Assembly (NCBI RefSeq): GCF_002387245.1
Contig: NZ_DGLD01000019.1
Coordinates: 186,001-250,000 of the forward strand
Direction: 5' to 3'
Length of the DNA stretch: 64,000 nucleotides
DNA from: Brevundimonas sp. UBA4553
GTDB lineage: Bacteria > Pseudomonadota > Alphaproteobacteria > Caulobacterales > Caulobacteraceae
Both the position numbers and the translations under genes were made by a program. This document shows, one piece after another, positions 32,435 through 41,285 of the stretch (the first letter of the stretch is position 1; every line of letters begins with the position of its first letter). The notes beneath the pieces were generated by a model. It did not search any database, was not told the origin of the DNA, and saw only the letters and a program-made list of their open reading frames with translations.

Positions 32435-33069
32435 AGTTTCACGAAGGGTTGCATCAACCGGCCCAGCCAGCCGTCCAGCTGGATTTCCCCGTCCAGGGCG
32501 ACGACACAGAGGCAGGGCTCGTCCGACACCACGCGCGGTTGGTGAAGCGTGTCGGGGTCTGCTTCCTCCAGATCTCCGACGTCGAACCGCTCCGTTCCGG
32601 TGGCATAGGCGCCCGACAGGACGCAGGTCAGTTCAACGCCACAGTGGGTGTGTCGGGGCGTTTCGCGACCGGGATCGATCTTCAACAAAATCACCCGGCA
32701 GTCGCCGTCACGTGGCGCATGGACGTCGCGCGCCCTGATGCCGGGGCCAAGCCAGCGCCAGGGTCCGAGAGCATAGCGCCGCAAGGGTTCGGGCAACTCG
32801 GCCATGTCGTTGAGCGGCGGTGGAGCCTTGGCTTCTCCGGCGTCCGTCTCGATCCTCGCCAAAGCCCGGGCCAGGGCGTCGTCCGCCATCGGCGAGGGCG
32901 GGGTCTCCTCCAGCAGTTCCCCGCCGACGACCTGAAGGCGGCGCACCCAGGCGTCATTGGCCGGACGCAAGGCCAGGTGCGCGGCGATCACGACGGCTTC
33001 GGGCGGGCTGAGAGTCCCTGCCGCGTAGGCCAGCAGGCGCTCTTCGGAGGGATTGCGGCGCGGGTTCAT
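32431..33069 (-). CDS. chrR: ChrR-type anti-sigma factor with altered zinc site
   Basis: 212 residues, the usual ChrR length. The N-terminal anti-sigma domain normally binds zinc through H6, H31, C35 and C38. Here the aligned residues are N6, H31, R35 and N38 (in AAHLALRPANDAW), so three of four ligands are lost. The C-terminal cupin keeps its metal set, H140, H142, E146 and H176 (RHTHCGVELTCVLSGAY, LHQPRV). ChrR holds its ECF sigma factor inactive until singlet oxygen triggers its release. It overlaps the sigma gene by 4 nt. Confidence 0.9.
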   Translation of the reverse strand: MNPRRNPSEERLLAYAAGTLSPPEAVVIAAHLALRPANDAWVRRLQVVGGELLEETPPSPMADDALARALARIETDAGEAKAPPPLNDMAELPEPLRRYALGPWRWLGPGIRARDVHAPRDGDCRVILLKIDPGRETPRHTHCGVELTCVLSGAYATGTERFDVGDLEEADPDTLHQPRVVSDEPCLCVVALDGEIQLDGWLGRLMQPFVKL

Positions 33070-33644
33070 TGCGACGCGTCCTCTGACGGTTCGAGAAGAA
33101 GGCGAAGTTTGATCATGGCGTTGCGGATGCGTGATTTGACGGTGCCGAGCGGCAGATCGAGCCGGCGGGCGATTTCGGAATGAGGGCTGTCCAGGAAGAA
33201 GGCGAGGCGAAGGACCTCGACCTGATCCGGCTTGAGGCGCGACAGCGCCTCGCGGACCCGTTCTGCATCCTGGGACATGGACAGGAGGGCGTCGGGGCGA
33301 GGGGGCTCTTCGCCGATCAGGTCGACCTCCGGCGTCGGCAGGGGGCGTGCATCGCGACGCAGCATGTCGAGGCGACGGTTGCGCGCGATGGTGAAGATCC
33401 AGGTGGCCGCGCGCGCCTTGCTGGCGTCAAACAGATCAGCCTTGCGCCAGACCGTCAGCATGGCGTCCTGCGCGAAATCCTCCGCTGCGCCCGGCGTCGC
33501 GCCAGACTTGATCAGCCAGGCCTTCAGGCGTGGCGCGAAATGGCTGAACAGCTGGGCGAAGGCTTCGCGATCGCGGCGCAGGGCCACCGCCTCGATCAGC
33601 CGGTCGTGCGCAAAAGCGTCATGCGAGGAGCCGTCCGCCGTCAT
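33066..33644 (-). CDS. rpoE: ECF sigma factor, RpoE/ChrR-controlled type
   Basis: 192 residues from the ATG at 33644. The frame is open back to 33824, but the likely promoter at 33701-33730 excludes earlier starts. Region 2 is present (DFAQDAMLTVWRKADLFDAS, TWIFTIARNRRLDMLRRD), as is region 4 (LKPDQVEVLRLAFFLDSPHS, then EIARRLDLPLGTVKSRI). In Rhodobacter the homologue answers singlet oxygen and turns on photolyase and lipid-modification genes, the same types that surround it here. It overlaps chrR by 4 nt. Confidence 0.93.
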   Translation of the reverse strand: MTADGSSHDAFAHDRLIEAVALRRDREAFAQLFSHFAPRLKAWLIKSGATPGAAEDFAQDAMLTVWRKADLFDASKARAATWIFTIARNRRLDMLRRDARPLPTPEVDLIGEEPPRPDALLSMSQDAERVREALSRLKPDQVEVLRLAFFLDSPHSEIARRLDLPLGTVKSRIRNAMIKLRLLLEPSEDASQ

Positions 33645-33700
33645 GCGGCTCGAAACCCTTGCAGAAGATGTGAATGATGAGGCCTCGGCATGCATGGAGC

Positions 33701-33730
33701 CTAATACGGTTCGTGGAAATGTCTGGATCA
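33701..33730 (-). promoter_or_regulatory. Candidate autoregulatory ECF promoter of the sigma gene
   Basis: On the minus strand TGATCC (33730-33725) is followed after 16 bp by CGTATTAG (33708-33701). This matches the RpoE-type consensus well. Transcription would start near 33694, about 50 nt before the sigma ATG at 33644. It is back to back with a plus-strand promoter of the same layout. Confidence 0.65.
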
Positions 33731-33734
33731 TTCG

Positions 33735-33762
33735 CAATCCGATCACGGCAACGGTGCGTAGA
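33735..33762 (+). promoter_or_regulatory. Candidate ECF promoter of the oxidoreductase-photolyase-cfa operon
   Basis: CAATCC at 33735-33740 and CGTAGA at 33757-33762 are separated by 16 bp, the same spacing as the divergent promoter 5 bp away. The first gene start is at 33808. The -35 box has two changes from TGATCC, so it may be weaker. Confidence 0.5.
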
Positions 33763-33807
33763 CAGGCGAGCCCGCAAATGGTCGGCGGGCGCGTGCCGGA
33801 GCCCCTC

Positions 33808-35148
33808 ATGTCGCAGTCGTCCACCCCGTCCAGAAACGGCGAACTCAGGATCGCCGTGATCGGCTCCGGCGTGGCGGCCCTGTCATCGGCCTGGCTGTTG
33901 TCTCAACGCCATCAGGTCACCCTGTACGAGAAGGCCGACCGGCTCGGCGGGCACTCCAACACCGTGACGGCCGGCGTCGCGACAGGCGATGTGGCGGTGG
34001 ACACCGGGTTCATCTGCTTCAACGACGCGACCTATCCCAATCTGATCGCCCTGTTCGCGCATCTGGGCGTCCAGACCCGTGCGACCGATATGTCGTTCGC
34101 CGTCTCGCTGGACAGCGGTCGGTTCGAGTATGCTGCGCCCGGGCTTTTCGCCCAGCGCCGCAACGTCCTGCGTCCCCGCTTCTGGTCCATGCTGGGCGAA
34201 ATCATGCGCTTCTACCGCGAAGCGCCCATTGATCTGGGCGGGCTGACGGGGTCCGATCTGACGCTGGGCGGTTACCTGAAGCGCGAGGGCTTCAGCGAAG
34301 CCTTCCGCGACGACCACCTGTTGCCGATGGCGGCGGCGATCTGGTCCTCGCCGGCGCACACCTTGATGGACTACCCCGCCGAGGCCTTTATCCGCTTCTG
34401 CGGCAATCATGGCCTGTTGAAGCTTGTCGGACGTCCGACGTGGCGCACGGTTGAGGGCGGCAGCCGCACCTATGTCGAGCATATGGCGCGGGCGATCGAT
34501 GACGTGCGACTGAACACCGGGGTGACGGCGGTGCAGCGCACCGATCAGGGCGTGACGGTGCGCGACAGCGAGGGCGGCGTCGAACGCTTCGATCATGTGG
34601 TCATCGGCGCCCATGCCGATCAGGCCCTGGCCATGCTGGAAGAACCGACCGCGCGGGAAAAGGAACTGCTGGGCGCTTTCCGCTACAGCCGAAACCTGAC
34701 GGTTCTGCACACCGACGCCGGCCTGATGCCGCAGCGCCGCCGGGCCTGGGCCAGTTGGAACTATATCGGCGCTGACGAAGGCCTGTGCGTCACCTATTGG
34801 ATGAACAAGCTTCAGGGCCTGCCGGGCCAGGATATCTTCGTCACCCTGAACCCGCCGCGCCCGCCGCGCCCGGACACCCTGCTGCGCAGCGAACTGTACG
34901 AACATCCCACCTTCAACCATGCCGCCATTCAGGCCCAGAAGAAGCTGTGGAGCCTGCAGGGGAAAGGCGGCGTCTGGTTCTGCGGCGCCCATTTCGGCGC
35001 CGGCTTCCACGAAGACGGTCTGCAGTCGGGTCTGGCAGTGGCCGAGCAACTGGGCGGGGTTCGGCGCCCCTGGTCGGTCGAGAACGAGAGCGGCCGCATC
35101 CACCTGTCGTCGACGTCGCTAACAGGGGCTTTGGAGAGCGCGGCGTGA
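33808..35148 (+). CDS. FAD-dependent amine-oxidase-like oxidoreductase of the ChrR regulon
   Basis: 446 residues from the ATG at 33808, with GGAG 6 nt upstream; an ATG at 33778 is a weaker alternative. The N-terminal FAD fold is seen in RIAVIGSGVAALSSAWLLS and VTLYEKADRLGGHSNTV, and the C-terminus has HFGAGFHEDGLQSGLAVAEQ. Proteins of this type, always next to DUF1365 and a Cfa-like methyltransferase, are linked in Rhodobacter to making modified (furan) fatty acids under singlet-oxygen stress. The same role is inferred here. It overlaps the DUF1365 gene by 4 nt. Confidence 0.88.
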   Translation: MSQSSTPSRNGELRIAVIGSGVAALSSAWLLSQRHQVTLYEKADRLGGHSNTVTAGVATGDVAVDTGFICFNDATYPNLIALFAHLGVQTRATDMSFAVSLDSGRFEYAAPGLFAQRRNVLRPRFWSMLGEIMRFYREAPIDLGGLTGSDLTLGGYLKREGFSEAFRDDHLLPMAAAIWSSPAHTLMDYPAEAFIRFCGNHGLLKLVGRPTWRTVEGGSRTYVEHMARAIDDVRLNTGVTAVQRTDQGVTVRDSEGGVERFDHVVIGAHADQALAMLEEPTAREKELLGAFRYSRNLTVLHTDAGLMPQRRRAWASWNYIGADEGLCVTYWMNKLQGLPGQDIFVTLNPPRPPRPDTLLRSELYEHPTFNHAAIQAQKKLWSLQGKGGVWFCGAHFGAGFHEDGLQSGLAVAEQLGGVRRPWSVENESGRIHLSSTSLTGALESAA

Positions 35149-35948
35149 CCCAGGCCTCCGCCCTCTATCGCGGCGGCGTCATGCACCGGCGATTGCGACC
35201 GAAGGTCCACGAGCTGAACTATCGTGTCTTCTGGCTGCTGCTGGATCTGGCGGAGATCGAGGGTCTTGATCGACGTCTGCGCCTGTTCTCGCGCAATCGC
35301 TTCAACCTGCTGTCCTTTCATGACCGGGACCATGGCGACGGGTCGGGGAACGCGCTACGTCCACAGATCGAAGCCTGGCTTCAGCGCGCACGCATCTCGA
35401 TCAGCGGCGGGCCGATCCGTCTGCTGACCATGCCGCGCGTGCTGGGCTACGTCTTCAACCCGATCAGCGTCTATTACTGTCATCAGGTCGACGGGCGTCT
35501 GGCGGCGATCGTCTATGAGGTGACCAGCACCTTCGGCGTGCGCCACGCCTATGTCGTTCCGGTGCCGGACGAAGATCAGGCGGCAGGTCTGATCCGCCAG
35601 GCGGCGGCCAAGGCGCTCTACGTCTCGCCCTTCATGGACATGGAGATGGACTACGAGTTCCTGGGCCACACGCCGGGCCAACGGCTGGATCTGACCGTCA
35701 CCGGTCTGGACGCGAAAGGGGTGCTGATCACGGCCGCCATGTCCGCCGAGCGACGGCCGCTGGCCGATCGGGAGATCTGGTCGGCCGCCATCGCCCTGCC
35801 GTTCATGACCCTCAAGGTCATGGCCGCCATCCATTGGGAGGCCTGGAAATTGTGGCTCAAGGGCGTGCGTCTCACCCGCCAGCCGCCGCCAGCGTGGGAG
35901 CCGGTGACGATCCAGCGTCAGGCGCGGGAGAGCCGCCTTGGACGATAG
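35145..35948 (+). CDS. DUF1365 family protein
   Basis: 267 residues from a GTG overlapping the upstream stop. It starts with the family pattern LYRGGVMHRRLRPKVHELNY and has FNPISVYYCHQVDGRLAAIV and VSPFMDMEMDYEF. DUF1365 genes are nearly always between an FAD oxidoreductase and a cyclopropane-fatty-acid-synthase-like gene. The biochemical role is not established, though lipid modification is the working idea. It overlaps the photolyase gene by 11 nt. Confidence 0.9.
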   Translation: MTQASALYRGGVMHRRLRPKVHELNYRVFWLLLDLAEIEGLDRRLRLFSRNRFNLLSFHDRDHGDGSGNALRPQIEAWLQRARISISGGPIRLLTMPRVLGYVFNPISVYYCHQVDGRLAAIVYEVTSTFGVRHAYVVPVPDEDQAAGLIRQAAAKALYVSPFMDMEMDYEFLGHTPGQRLDLTVTGLDAKGVLITAAMSAERRPLADREIWSAAIALPFMTLKVMAAIHWEAWKLWLKGVRLTRQPPPAWEPVTIQRQARESRLGR

Positions 35949-37398
35949 GTCCTCGCTCCCGGTCATCCTGTGGTTTCGACGCGATCTCCGGCTGGACGAC
36001 AATCCGGCTCTGAACGCTGCGATCGCAACCGGAAGGCCGATCATCCCGCTCTACATTCTGGACGATTTCGCTGAAGGGCGGCGTCTCGGCGGCGCCTCGC
36101 GCTGGTGGCTGGATCGGTCTCTTCGGGCCTTGGCGAGCGACCTTCGAGCGCGGGGCGGGCGCCTGATCCTGCGGCGAGGAGACGCCGAGGCCGAACTGCA
36201 TCGCCTGATTGCAGAGACGGGGGCCGATCGGGTCTTTATGAACCGGCGGTTCGAGCCGGACGCCTTTGCCCGGGACGCCGACATCGCACACGCCCTCAAG
36301 AGCGAGGGCGTGGAGTGTCTGGGTTTCAACGCGACGCTCCTGTGCCGGCCGGGCGCGGTGCTTAACGGGTCGGGCCTGCCGTACAAGGTGTTCACGCCGT
36401 TTCACAAGGCGCTGCTGGCGCAGGCCGAGGCGCCGCAGGCGATTGATGCGCCGGCCGCGATCAAGGTCGTGGAAGGCCTGGCCACCGAGGCGGTCGAGGA
36501 CTGGTGTCTGCATCCGACCAGCCCCGACTGGTCGACCCAGTTCACGGGAACGCCTGGAGAAGCCGGCGCCCAGGCGGCGTTGGGGCAGTTCGTCGAGCAG
36601 AGGCTGAAGACTTACGCCGCCGATCGGGATCGGCCGGATCGGGCAGGGACCAGCGGCCTGTCCGCGCACCTGCACTGGGGCGAGATCAGTCCGTGGCGAG
36701 CCGTGGCGGCTGCGCGCGCCGCCGCTTCTGGAAAGGTCCCGCCGGCGGAAGCCGAGAAGTTCGTGGCCGAGATCGGCTGGCGCGAGTTCTCGGCCCATCT
36801 GCTGCATCACTTCCCCTATCTGCCCGATCGCGCCTTCAAGGCCGAGTACGACGCCATGCCGTGGCGTGACGATCCAAAGGCCTTGGCGGCGTGGAAGGCG
36901 GGGCAGACGGGCTATCCACTGGTGGACGCCGGAATGCGTCAGCTCTGGACGACGGGGACCATGCACAACCGCGTCCGGATGGTGGTCGCCTCCTTCCTGG
37001 TCAAGCATCTGATGATTGACTGGCGAGAGGGCGAAGCCTGGTTCTGGGACACGCTGTCGGACGCCGACCTGGCGAGCAATGTCCAGAATTGGCAGTGGGT
37101 CGCGGGCTCGGGCGCGGACGCCTCGCCCTATTTCCGGATCTTCAACCCGGTCGCCCAGGGCGAGAAGTTTGATCCTCGGGGAACCTATGTCCGGCGCTGG
37201 GTCCCCGAGATCGCCAGCCTGCCGGATCGTTGGATTCAGACGCCCTGGACCGCACCGCCATCGGTGCTGGCCGATGTGGGGGTGACGCTGGGGCGGGACT
37301 ATCCGAAGCCGATAGTCGACCATGCCAACGCGCGCGAGCGCGCATTGGACGCTCTGAAAACGCTCGCGTCTGCATCACGGCGTGGAGACGAAGAATGA
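35938..37398 (+). CDS. phr: Deoxyribodipyrimidine photolyase
   Basis: 486 residues from a TTG at 35938, with GGGAG upstream and an overlap with the DUF1365 gene. The antenna domain begins VILWFRRDLRLDDNPAL. The FAD domain shows GTSGLSAHLHWGEISPW, EIGWREFSAHLLHHFPYLP, GYPLVDAGMRQLWTTG and DASPYFRIFNPVAQGEKFDP. It repairs UV pyrimidine dimers using light and reduced FAD. In ChrR regulons a photolyase is a standard member, joining light and singlet-oxygen protection. Confidence 0.95.
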   Translation: MDDRSSLPVILWFRRDLRLDDNPALNAAIATGRPIIPLYILDDFAEGRRLGGASRWWLDRSLRALASDLRARGGRLILRRGDAEAELHRLIAETGADRVFMNRRFEPDAFARDADIAHALKSEGVECLGFNATLLCRPGAVLNGSGLPYKVFTPFHKALLAQAEAPQAIDAPAAIKVVEGLATEAVEDWCLHPTSPDWSTQFTGTPGEAGAQAALGQFVEQRLKTYAADRDRPDRAGTSGLSAHLHWGEISPWRAVAAARAAASGKVPPAEAEKFVAEIGWREFSAHLLHHFPYLPDRAFKAEYDAMPWRDDPKALAAWKAGQTGYPLVDAGMRQLWTTGTMHNRVRMVVASFLVKHLMIDWREGEAWFWDTLSDADLASNVQNWQWVAGSGADASPYFRIFNPVAQGEKFDPRGTYVRRWVPEIASLPDRWIQTPWTAPPSVLADVGVTLGRDYPKPIVDHANARERALDALKTLASASRRGDEE

Positions 37399-38656
37399 CC
37401 CTTTTCTCTTCTCGGGGCTTCAGCAAGCCATGACCACCACCTTGTACGGCGTCCAGAGCCAGAAGCGGTCGCGGTCGCCTGTGTTTGACCTGCTTCTGCG
37501 CCTCCTGTCCGCGAACTGGACCTGGGGCCGCCTGACCCTGATCCTGCCTGATGGCAGCCATCATCGTTTGGTCGGTCAGCAGCCGGGCCATGCCGCCGTG
37601 ATGAACATTCGCAGCTACAACTTCGCCGCGCGGGTGCTGAAGAGCGGAGATATCGGCTTCGCCGAAGGCTATATGGCGGGCGAGTGGGAGACGCCGCAGC
37701 TGGCGGTGCTGCTGGAGACCCTGGTCAACAACTACGACCACATCCGGCGCCTGTTCGACGGCAATCCGCTGATGAACGGGATCAACTGGCTGGGTCACCG
37801 GCTGAACCGGAACAGCCGTCGCGGCTCGCGTCGCAATATCCACGCCCACTATGACCTGGGCAACGACTTCTATCGTGCGTGGCTGGACCCTTCGATGACC
37901 TATTCCGCCGCGCGGTTCGAGCGGTCGGATCAGACGCTGGAGGCGGCGCAGCGGGCCAAATACGCCGCTCTGGCGCGTTTGATGGACCTGAGGGCTGGCC
38001 ACAGCGTGCTCGAGATCGGATGCGGCTGGGGCGGCTTCGCCGAGTTCGCGGCGCGGGAGGTCGGAGCCGTCGTCACCGGCGTCACCATCTCTCGCGAGCA
38101 GCACGACTTCGCTCGGCGGCGTCTGTTCGAGGCCGGGCTGGCCGACAAGGCTGACATTCGCCTGGTCGACTATCGCGATGTGGAGGGTCGGTTCGATCGC
38201 GTGGCGTCGATCGAGATGTTCGAGGCGGTAGGGCGGGAATACTGGCCGACCTATTTCAGCAAGGTCCATGAGGTGCTGAAGCCGGGCGGCCGCGCCGGAC
38301 TTCAGATCATCACCATCCAGGACGGGCTGTTTGAAGAATACGACGCCCGCACGGACTTCATTCAGAAGTATGTCTTCCCGGGCGGCTCGCTGCCTTCGGA
38401 GGCGAAGCTGGCGCCGGTGGTGGCGGCCGCAGGCCTGACCTGGGGCGAGACCGAGCGCTTTGGTCGCGACTACGCCGACACCCTGGCCGAATGGACGCGC
38501 CGGTTCGAGGCGGCCTGGGGCGACATCGGTCGGGCAGGGGCAGGCTTCGACGATCGCTTCCGTCGCCTGTGGCGCTTCTACCTCGCCTACTGCGAGGCTG
38601 GCTTCCGATCGGGTCGGACCGATGTGATCCAACTGGCTCTGGATCGGTCTTCCTGA
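37382..38656 (+). CDS. cfa: Cyclopropane-fatty-acyl-phospholipid synthase family methyltransferase
   Basis: 424 residues from a GTG overlapping the photolyase end; an in-frame ATG at 37430 is equally possible. The SAM fold has VLEIGCGWGGFAEFAAREVG. Other family marks are AHYDLGNDFYRAWLDPSMTY, VASIEMFEAVGREYW, and the C-terminal RLWRFYLAYCEAGFRSGRTD. It methylates unsaturated phospholipid acyl chains, either to cyclopropane rings or, as with related proteins of ChrR regulons, to a methylated intermediate. It is the last gene of the operon, with a 5-bp gap to the convergent yjfC homologue. Confidence 0.93.
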   Translation: METKNDPFLFSGLQQAMTTTLYGVQSQKRSRSPVFDLLLRLLSANWTWGRLTLILPDGSHHRLVGQQPGHAAVMNIRSYNFAARVLKSGDIGFAEGYMAGEWETPQLAVLLETLVNNYDHIRRLFDGNPLMNGINWLGHRLNRNSRRGSRRNIHAHYDLGNDFYRAWLDPSMTYSAARFERSDQTLEAAQRAKYAALARLMDLRAGHSVLEIGCGWGGFAEFAAREVGAVVTGVTISREQHDFARRRLFEAGLADKADIRLVDYRDVEGRFDRVASIEMFEAVGREYWPTYFSKVHEVLKPGGRAGLQIITIQDGLFEEYDARTDFIQKYVFPGGSLPSEAKLAPVVAAAGLTWGETERFGRDYADTLAEWTRRFEAAWGDIGRAGAGFDDRFRRLWRFYLAYCEAGFRSGRTDVIQLALDRSS

Positions 38657-38661
38657 CGCGA

Positions 38662-39828
38662 TCAGTCCCGTATGAAGTGGGGCAGGAAGCGCGAGGTGTT
38701 GCGGGTGATCAGGCTGGTGTCTTCGCGCAGGCTCATGCCCGCCGCCTGGTCGCCTACCACCCACGAGCCGACGATGACGTGGTTGCCGTCGAAGCTGGGC
38801 GGGTTGCAAAGGGCCTGACGGATCCAGCGGCCTTCGCCATAGCCGCCGTCGATCACCTCGGCGGCGCTGCGGCCCTGTTGGATCAGTTCGACATTGGCGC
38901 CTTCACGCGAAAACAGCGGCTTGCGGACGTAAGATGATCCTAGCGCTGAATGGGCGGCGTCGTCCTCGAAGTAGGCTTCCAGCAGGTTGGGGTGGCCCGC
39001 GTGGCGTTCCCACAGCAGGGGCAGGATGGCCTTGTTGGAGAGGATGCTCTTCCAAGCCGGTTCCAGCACCGTCACACCCGCTGTCGGCAAGGGGGCGGCG
39101 TAGTCGTCGCGCAGCATCTGCTCCCACGGATAGAGCTTGAACATCGCCTGGATGACCCAGTTCTCGTGGTCGACGAACTGGCCGTCGGCGTTCAGGCCGA
39201 TCTGGTCGATGGCGACGAACTGGGGCTCCAGCCCGGCCTGCTGCGCCAGGTCTTCGAGGAAGCGCACCGTCTGCCGATCCTCGACGAAGTCGGCGTCCGA
39301 GCTGAAGTGGACGAAGCCGCCGTTCGGGAAGATGGCGCGGAAGCGGTCCACCAGCTTCTCGTGCAGGCTGTTGAACTGATCGACGTCGGCGGGCAGGACG
39401 CCGGCCTTGATCTGATCCTCCAGCCACAGCCACTGGAAGACCGCCGTCTCATAGATACTGGTGGGGGTGTCGGCGTTGTATTCGTACAGCTTGGCGGGAC
39501 CCGTGCCGTCATAGGCGAAGTCGAAGCGGCCATAGAGCGACGGATCGCCCCGCTTCCAGCTCTCGGCGACGTAGTTCCGCATGGGCTCGGGGATATCGAG
39601 CTGCTCCATCAGCCGTTCGGACTGGACCGCCTCGGCGACCAGATCGAGGCACATGGCGTGAAGGTCCTCGGTAGGCGCCTCGATCCCGTCCTCGACCTCG
39701 GCCATCGTGAAGGCGTAGGCGGCGGTTTCGTCCCAGTAGAGTTCGCCGCCGGTATGACGCCAGGTGAAGCCCAGGCTGTCGGCCTGGGCGTCCCAATGGG
39801 GGCGGGGATCAAGGCGCAGACGCTGCAT
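38662..39828 (-). CDS. yjfC: Glutathionylspermidine-synthase-family ATP-grasp protein (YjfC/YgiC-like)
   Basis: 388 residues, normal for YjfC/YgiC. It has RFDFAYDGTGPAKLYEYNAD, then TPTSIYETAVFQW, SILSNKAILPLLWE and SSYVRKPLFSREGANVEL, the ATP-grasp ligase core of the synthetase half of glutathionylspermidine synthase. No amidase domain is present. The natural substrate of this short group is not established. It starts 3 nt after the PspA-like gene, in the same order as in E. coli yjf clusters. Confidence 0.9.
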   Translation of the reverse strand: MQRLRLDPRPHWDAQADSLGFTWRHTGGELYWDETAAYAFTMAEVEDGIEAPTEDLHAMCLDLVAEAVQSERLMEQLDIPEPMRNYVAESWKRGDPSLYGRFDFAYDGTGPAKLYEYNADTPTSIYETAVFQWLWLEDQIKAGVLPADVDQFNSLHEKLVDRFRAIFPNGGFVHFSSDADFVEDRQTVRFLEDLAQQAGLEPQFVAIDQIGLNADGQFVDHENWVIQAMFKLYPWEQMLRDDYAAPLPTAGVTVLEPAWKSILSNKAILPLLWERHAGHPNLLEAYFEDDAAHSALGSSYVRKPLFSREGANVELIQQGRSAAEVIDGGYGEGRWIRQALCNPPSFDGNHVIVGSWVVGDQAAGMSLREDTSLITRNTSRFLPHFIRD

Positions 39829-39831
39829 GGG

Positions 39832-40572
39832 TCAGGCGGGGTCCTTGTCGGGCGTCGATTGGCCAATGCGCGGGGTGACGATGGTCACGTCCTTCTGGGT
39901 CAGGCGGGCCAGGACGTCGTCGGCCGACGAGTGGCCGGGCAGGATGCCGGCGTCGCGCAGCTTGGCGTCCAGATCGGCGCCGGTGCGGCGGTCTTCCAGC
40001 GCCTGGTTCTCGCGCAGCTTCTCTTCCTGAACGGCCTGGCGCTGCTTGATGCGTTGCAGGCTGTCGGCGGCCGAGCCGATGCGCGACTGGGCGCCGGCGG
40101 AGTTCAGGGCCACGGAGGTCTGGGCGCGCTGAACGGACTCGTTGACCTTGACGATGTCGATCTCGCGGCGAAGCGTCTCGATCTTCTGGTCGGTCGAGGC
40201 GATGGCGGTGCGCAGGCGTGTCTCAGCCGTCTTCATGTCCTCGATCAACGGGCCGCGGCTGCTGATCTCGACTTCCAGCTCAGCGATGCGGACGGCTACC
40301 TCGCGGGCCAGATCGGTCTTGCCCTGACCCAGGGCCGACCGGGCCGAGCTTTCGTACTTGCCGATCTGCTCGTGGAAGCTGGCCATCTCGTTCTCGGCCA
40401 TGCGGCGGCGCGCCACCAGACCGGCCAGGTCGTCGCGCGCCTTGCCCTGGGCGTTGTCGGCGTCGCGGATCTCCTGATCCAGGATCTTCAGCGCGTTGGC
40501 GTCGACGACGCCTTGCGCCGCGTCATGGGCGGTGCCGCGGAACAGGGCGGAGAGTTTTCTGAGCATGGACAT
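39832..40572 (-). CDS. yjfJ: PspA/IM30 family protein (YjfJ-like)
   Basis: 246 residues, nearly all helical and heptad-rich, as in PspA/IM30 (ESCRT-III-like) proteins. It begins MLRKLSALFRGTAHDAA and has ALKILDQEIRDADNAQGKA and long coiled coils around EQIGKYESSARSALGQGK. There is no signal peptide. Relatives coat and protect the inner membrane. Its partners here are the yjfI and yjfC homologues on the same strand, 15 nt and 3 nt away. Confidence 0.9.
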   Translation of the reverse strand: MSMLRKLSALFRGTAHDAAQGVVDANALKILDQEIRDADNAQGKARDDLAGLVARRRMAENEMASFHEQIGKYESSARSALGQGKTDLAREVAVRIAELEVEISSRGPLIEDMKTAETRLRTAIASTDQKIETLRREIDIVKVNESVQRAQTSVALNSAGAQSRIGSAADSLQRIKQRQAVQEEKLRENQALEDRRTGADLDAKLRDAGILPGHSSADDVLARLTQKDVTIVTPRIGQSTPDKDPA

Positions 40573-40587
40573 GGTCGGGTTCCCGGA

Positions 40588-41283
40588 TCAGGCGGCGTCG
40601 GCGCCGAAGGTTTCACGCAGTTCGGTGGCGTCGATGGCGTTTTCCGCCAGGGTGCGCAACTCGATCAGAATGGTCTGCAGCGTCGTCTTGCACGACAGTT
40701 CGCCCATCAGCTCATAGACGTCCTCGCCGCCGACGTTTGTGATGGCGAAGTTGGATAGCGGCACCACGCGCTGGGCCTTCAGCAGGAACTCGTTGAAGGC
40801 GTGGCGGTCGGCCTGTTCGGCCACGGGCCACAGCAGGACCGAGCAGACGATTTGGGCGCCGCCGACGCTGAGATAGACGGGCAGGTCGCCATATTCATGC
40901 ATGGTGGCCAGCAGCACCGGTTCGGCGCCTTCCAGCACGCGCAGGGTCATCTCGCCGTCGCGGACCAGGGGCGAGGCGTCCAGCGCCGTCTTGATGGCCG
41001 GCACGGTCCAGGGGGTTTCGATCACGGCGTCCATGTGGTGGTCGTCTCCAGAGATGATGAGATCAGAAGTGGGGCGGCGCGCCCCGCCGGCAAGGTGGCG
41101 GCCGGCAAGATGGGGCCCGCGCGTCGAATCGGTCACGATGGCGCGGACGGCGGCCTTCACATCCTCACGCGCGGCCTCGGGCACCCAGAGTTCCAGCTTG
41201 ACCAGACCGGCCTCGCGACGCGCTTGTCGCCACGCACGAATGCGTTCGGTCGCGGCGGAGGAGGGGGCGGGCGGTGTGCTCAT
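40588..41283 (-). CDS. yjfI: DUF2170 (YjfI) protein with an extra N-terminal domain
   Basis: 231 residues. The C-terminal 130 residues are the YjfI/DUF2170 family: EYGDLPVYLSVGGAQIVCSV, LLWPVAEQADRHAFNEFLL and LRTLAENAIDATELRETFG. The N-terminal 65 residues (TERIRAWRQARREAGLVKLE, then LWVPEAAREDVKAAV) resemble a small ribbon-helix-helix-like segment of some antitoxins and are absent from the shorter E. coli YjfI. A 22-bp imperfect palindrome ends 2 nt from its start codon, and no Shine-Dalgarno sequence is seen. Autoregulation is inferred. Confidence 0.85.
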   Translation of the reverse strand: MSTPPAPSSAATERIRAWRQARREAGLVKLELWVPEAAREDVKAAVRAIVTDSTRGPHLAGRHLAGGARRPTSDLIISGDDHHMDAVIETPWTVPAIKTALDASPLVRDGEMTLRVLEGAEPVLLATMHEYGDLPVYLSVGGAQIVCSVLLWPVAEQADRHAFNEFLLKAQRVVPLSNFAITNVGGEDVYELMGELSCKTTLQTILIELRTLAENAIDATELRETFGADAA

Positions 41284-41285
41284 GT

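Noticed and set aside
33883..37323. Long minus-strand frames through the oxidoreductase, DUF1365 and photolyase genes
   Set aside because: All are antisense to genes with full family motifs; no start or ribosome-binding site supports them.
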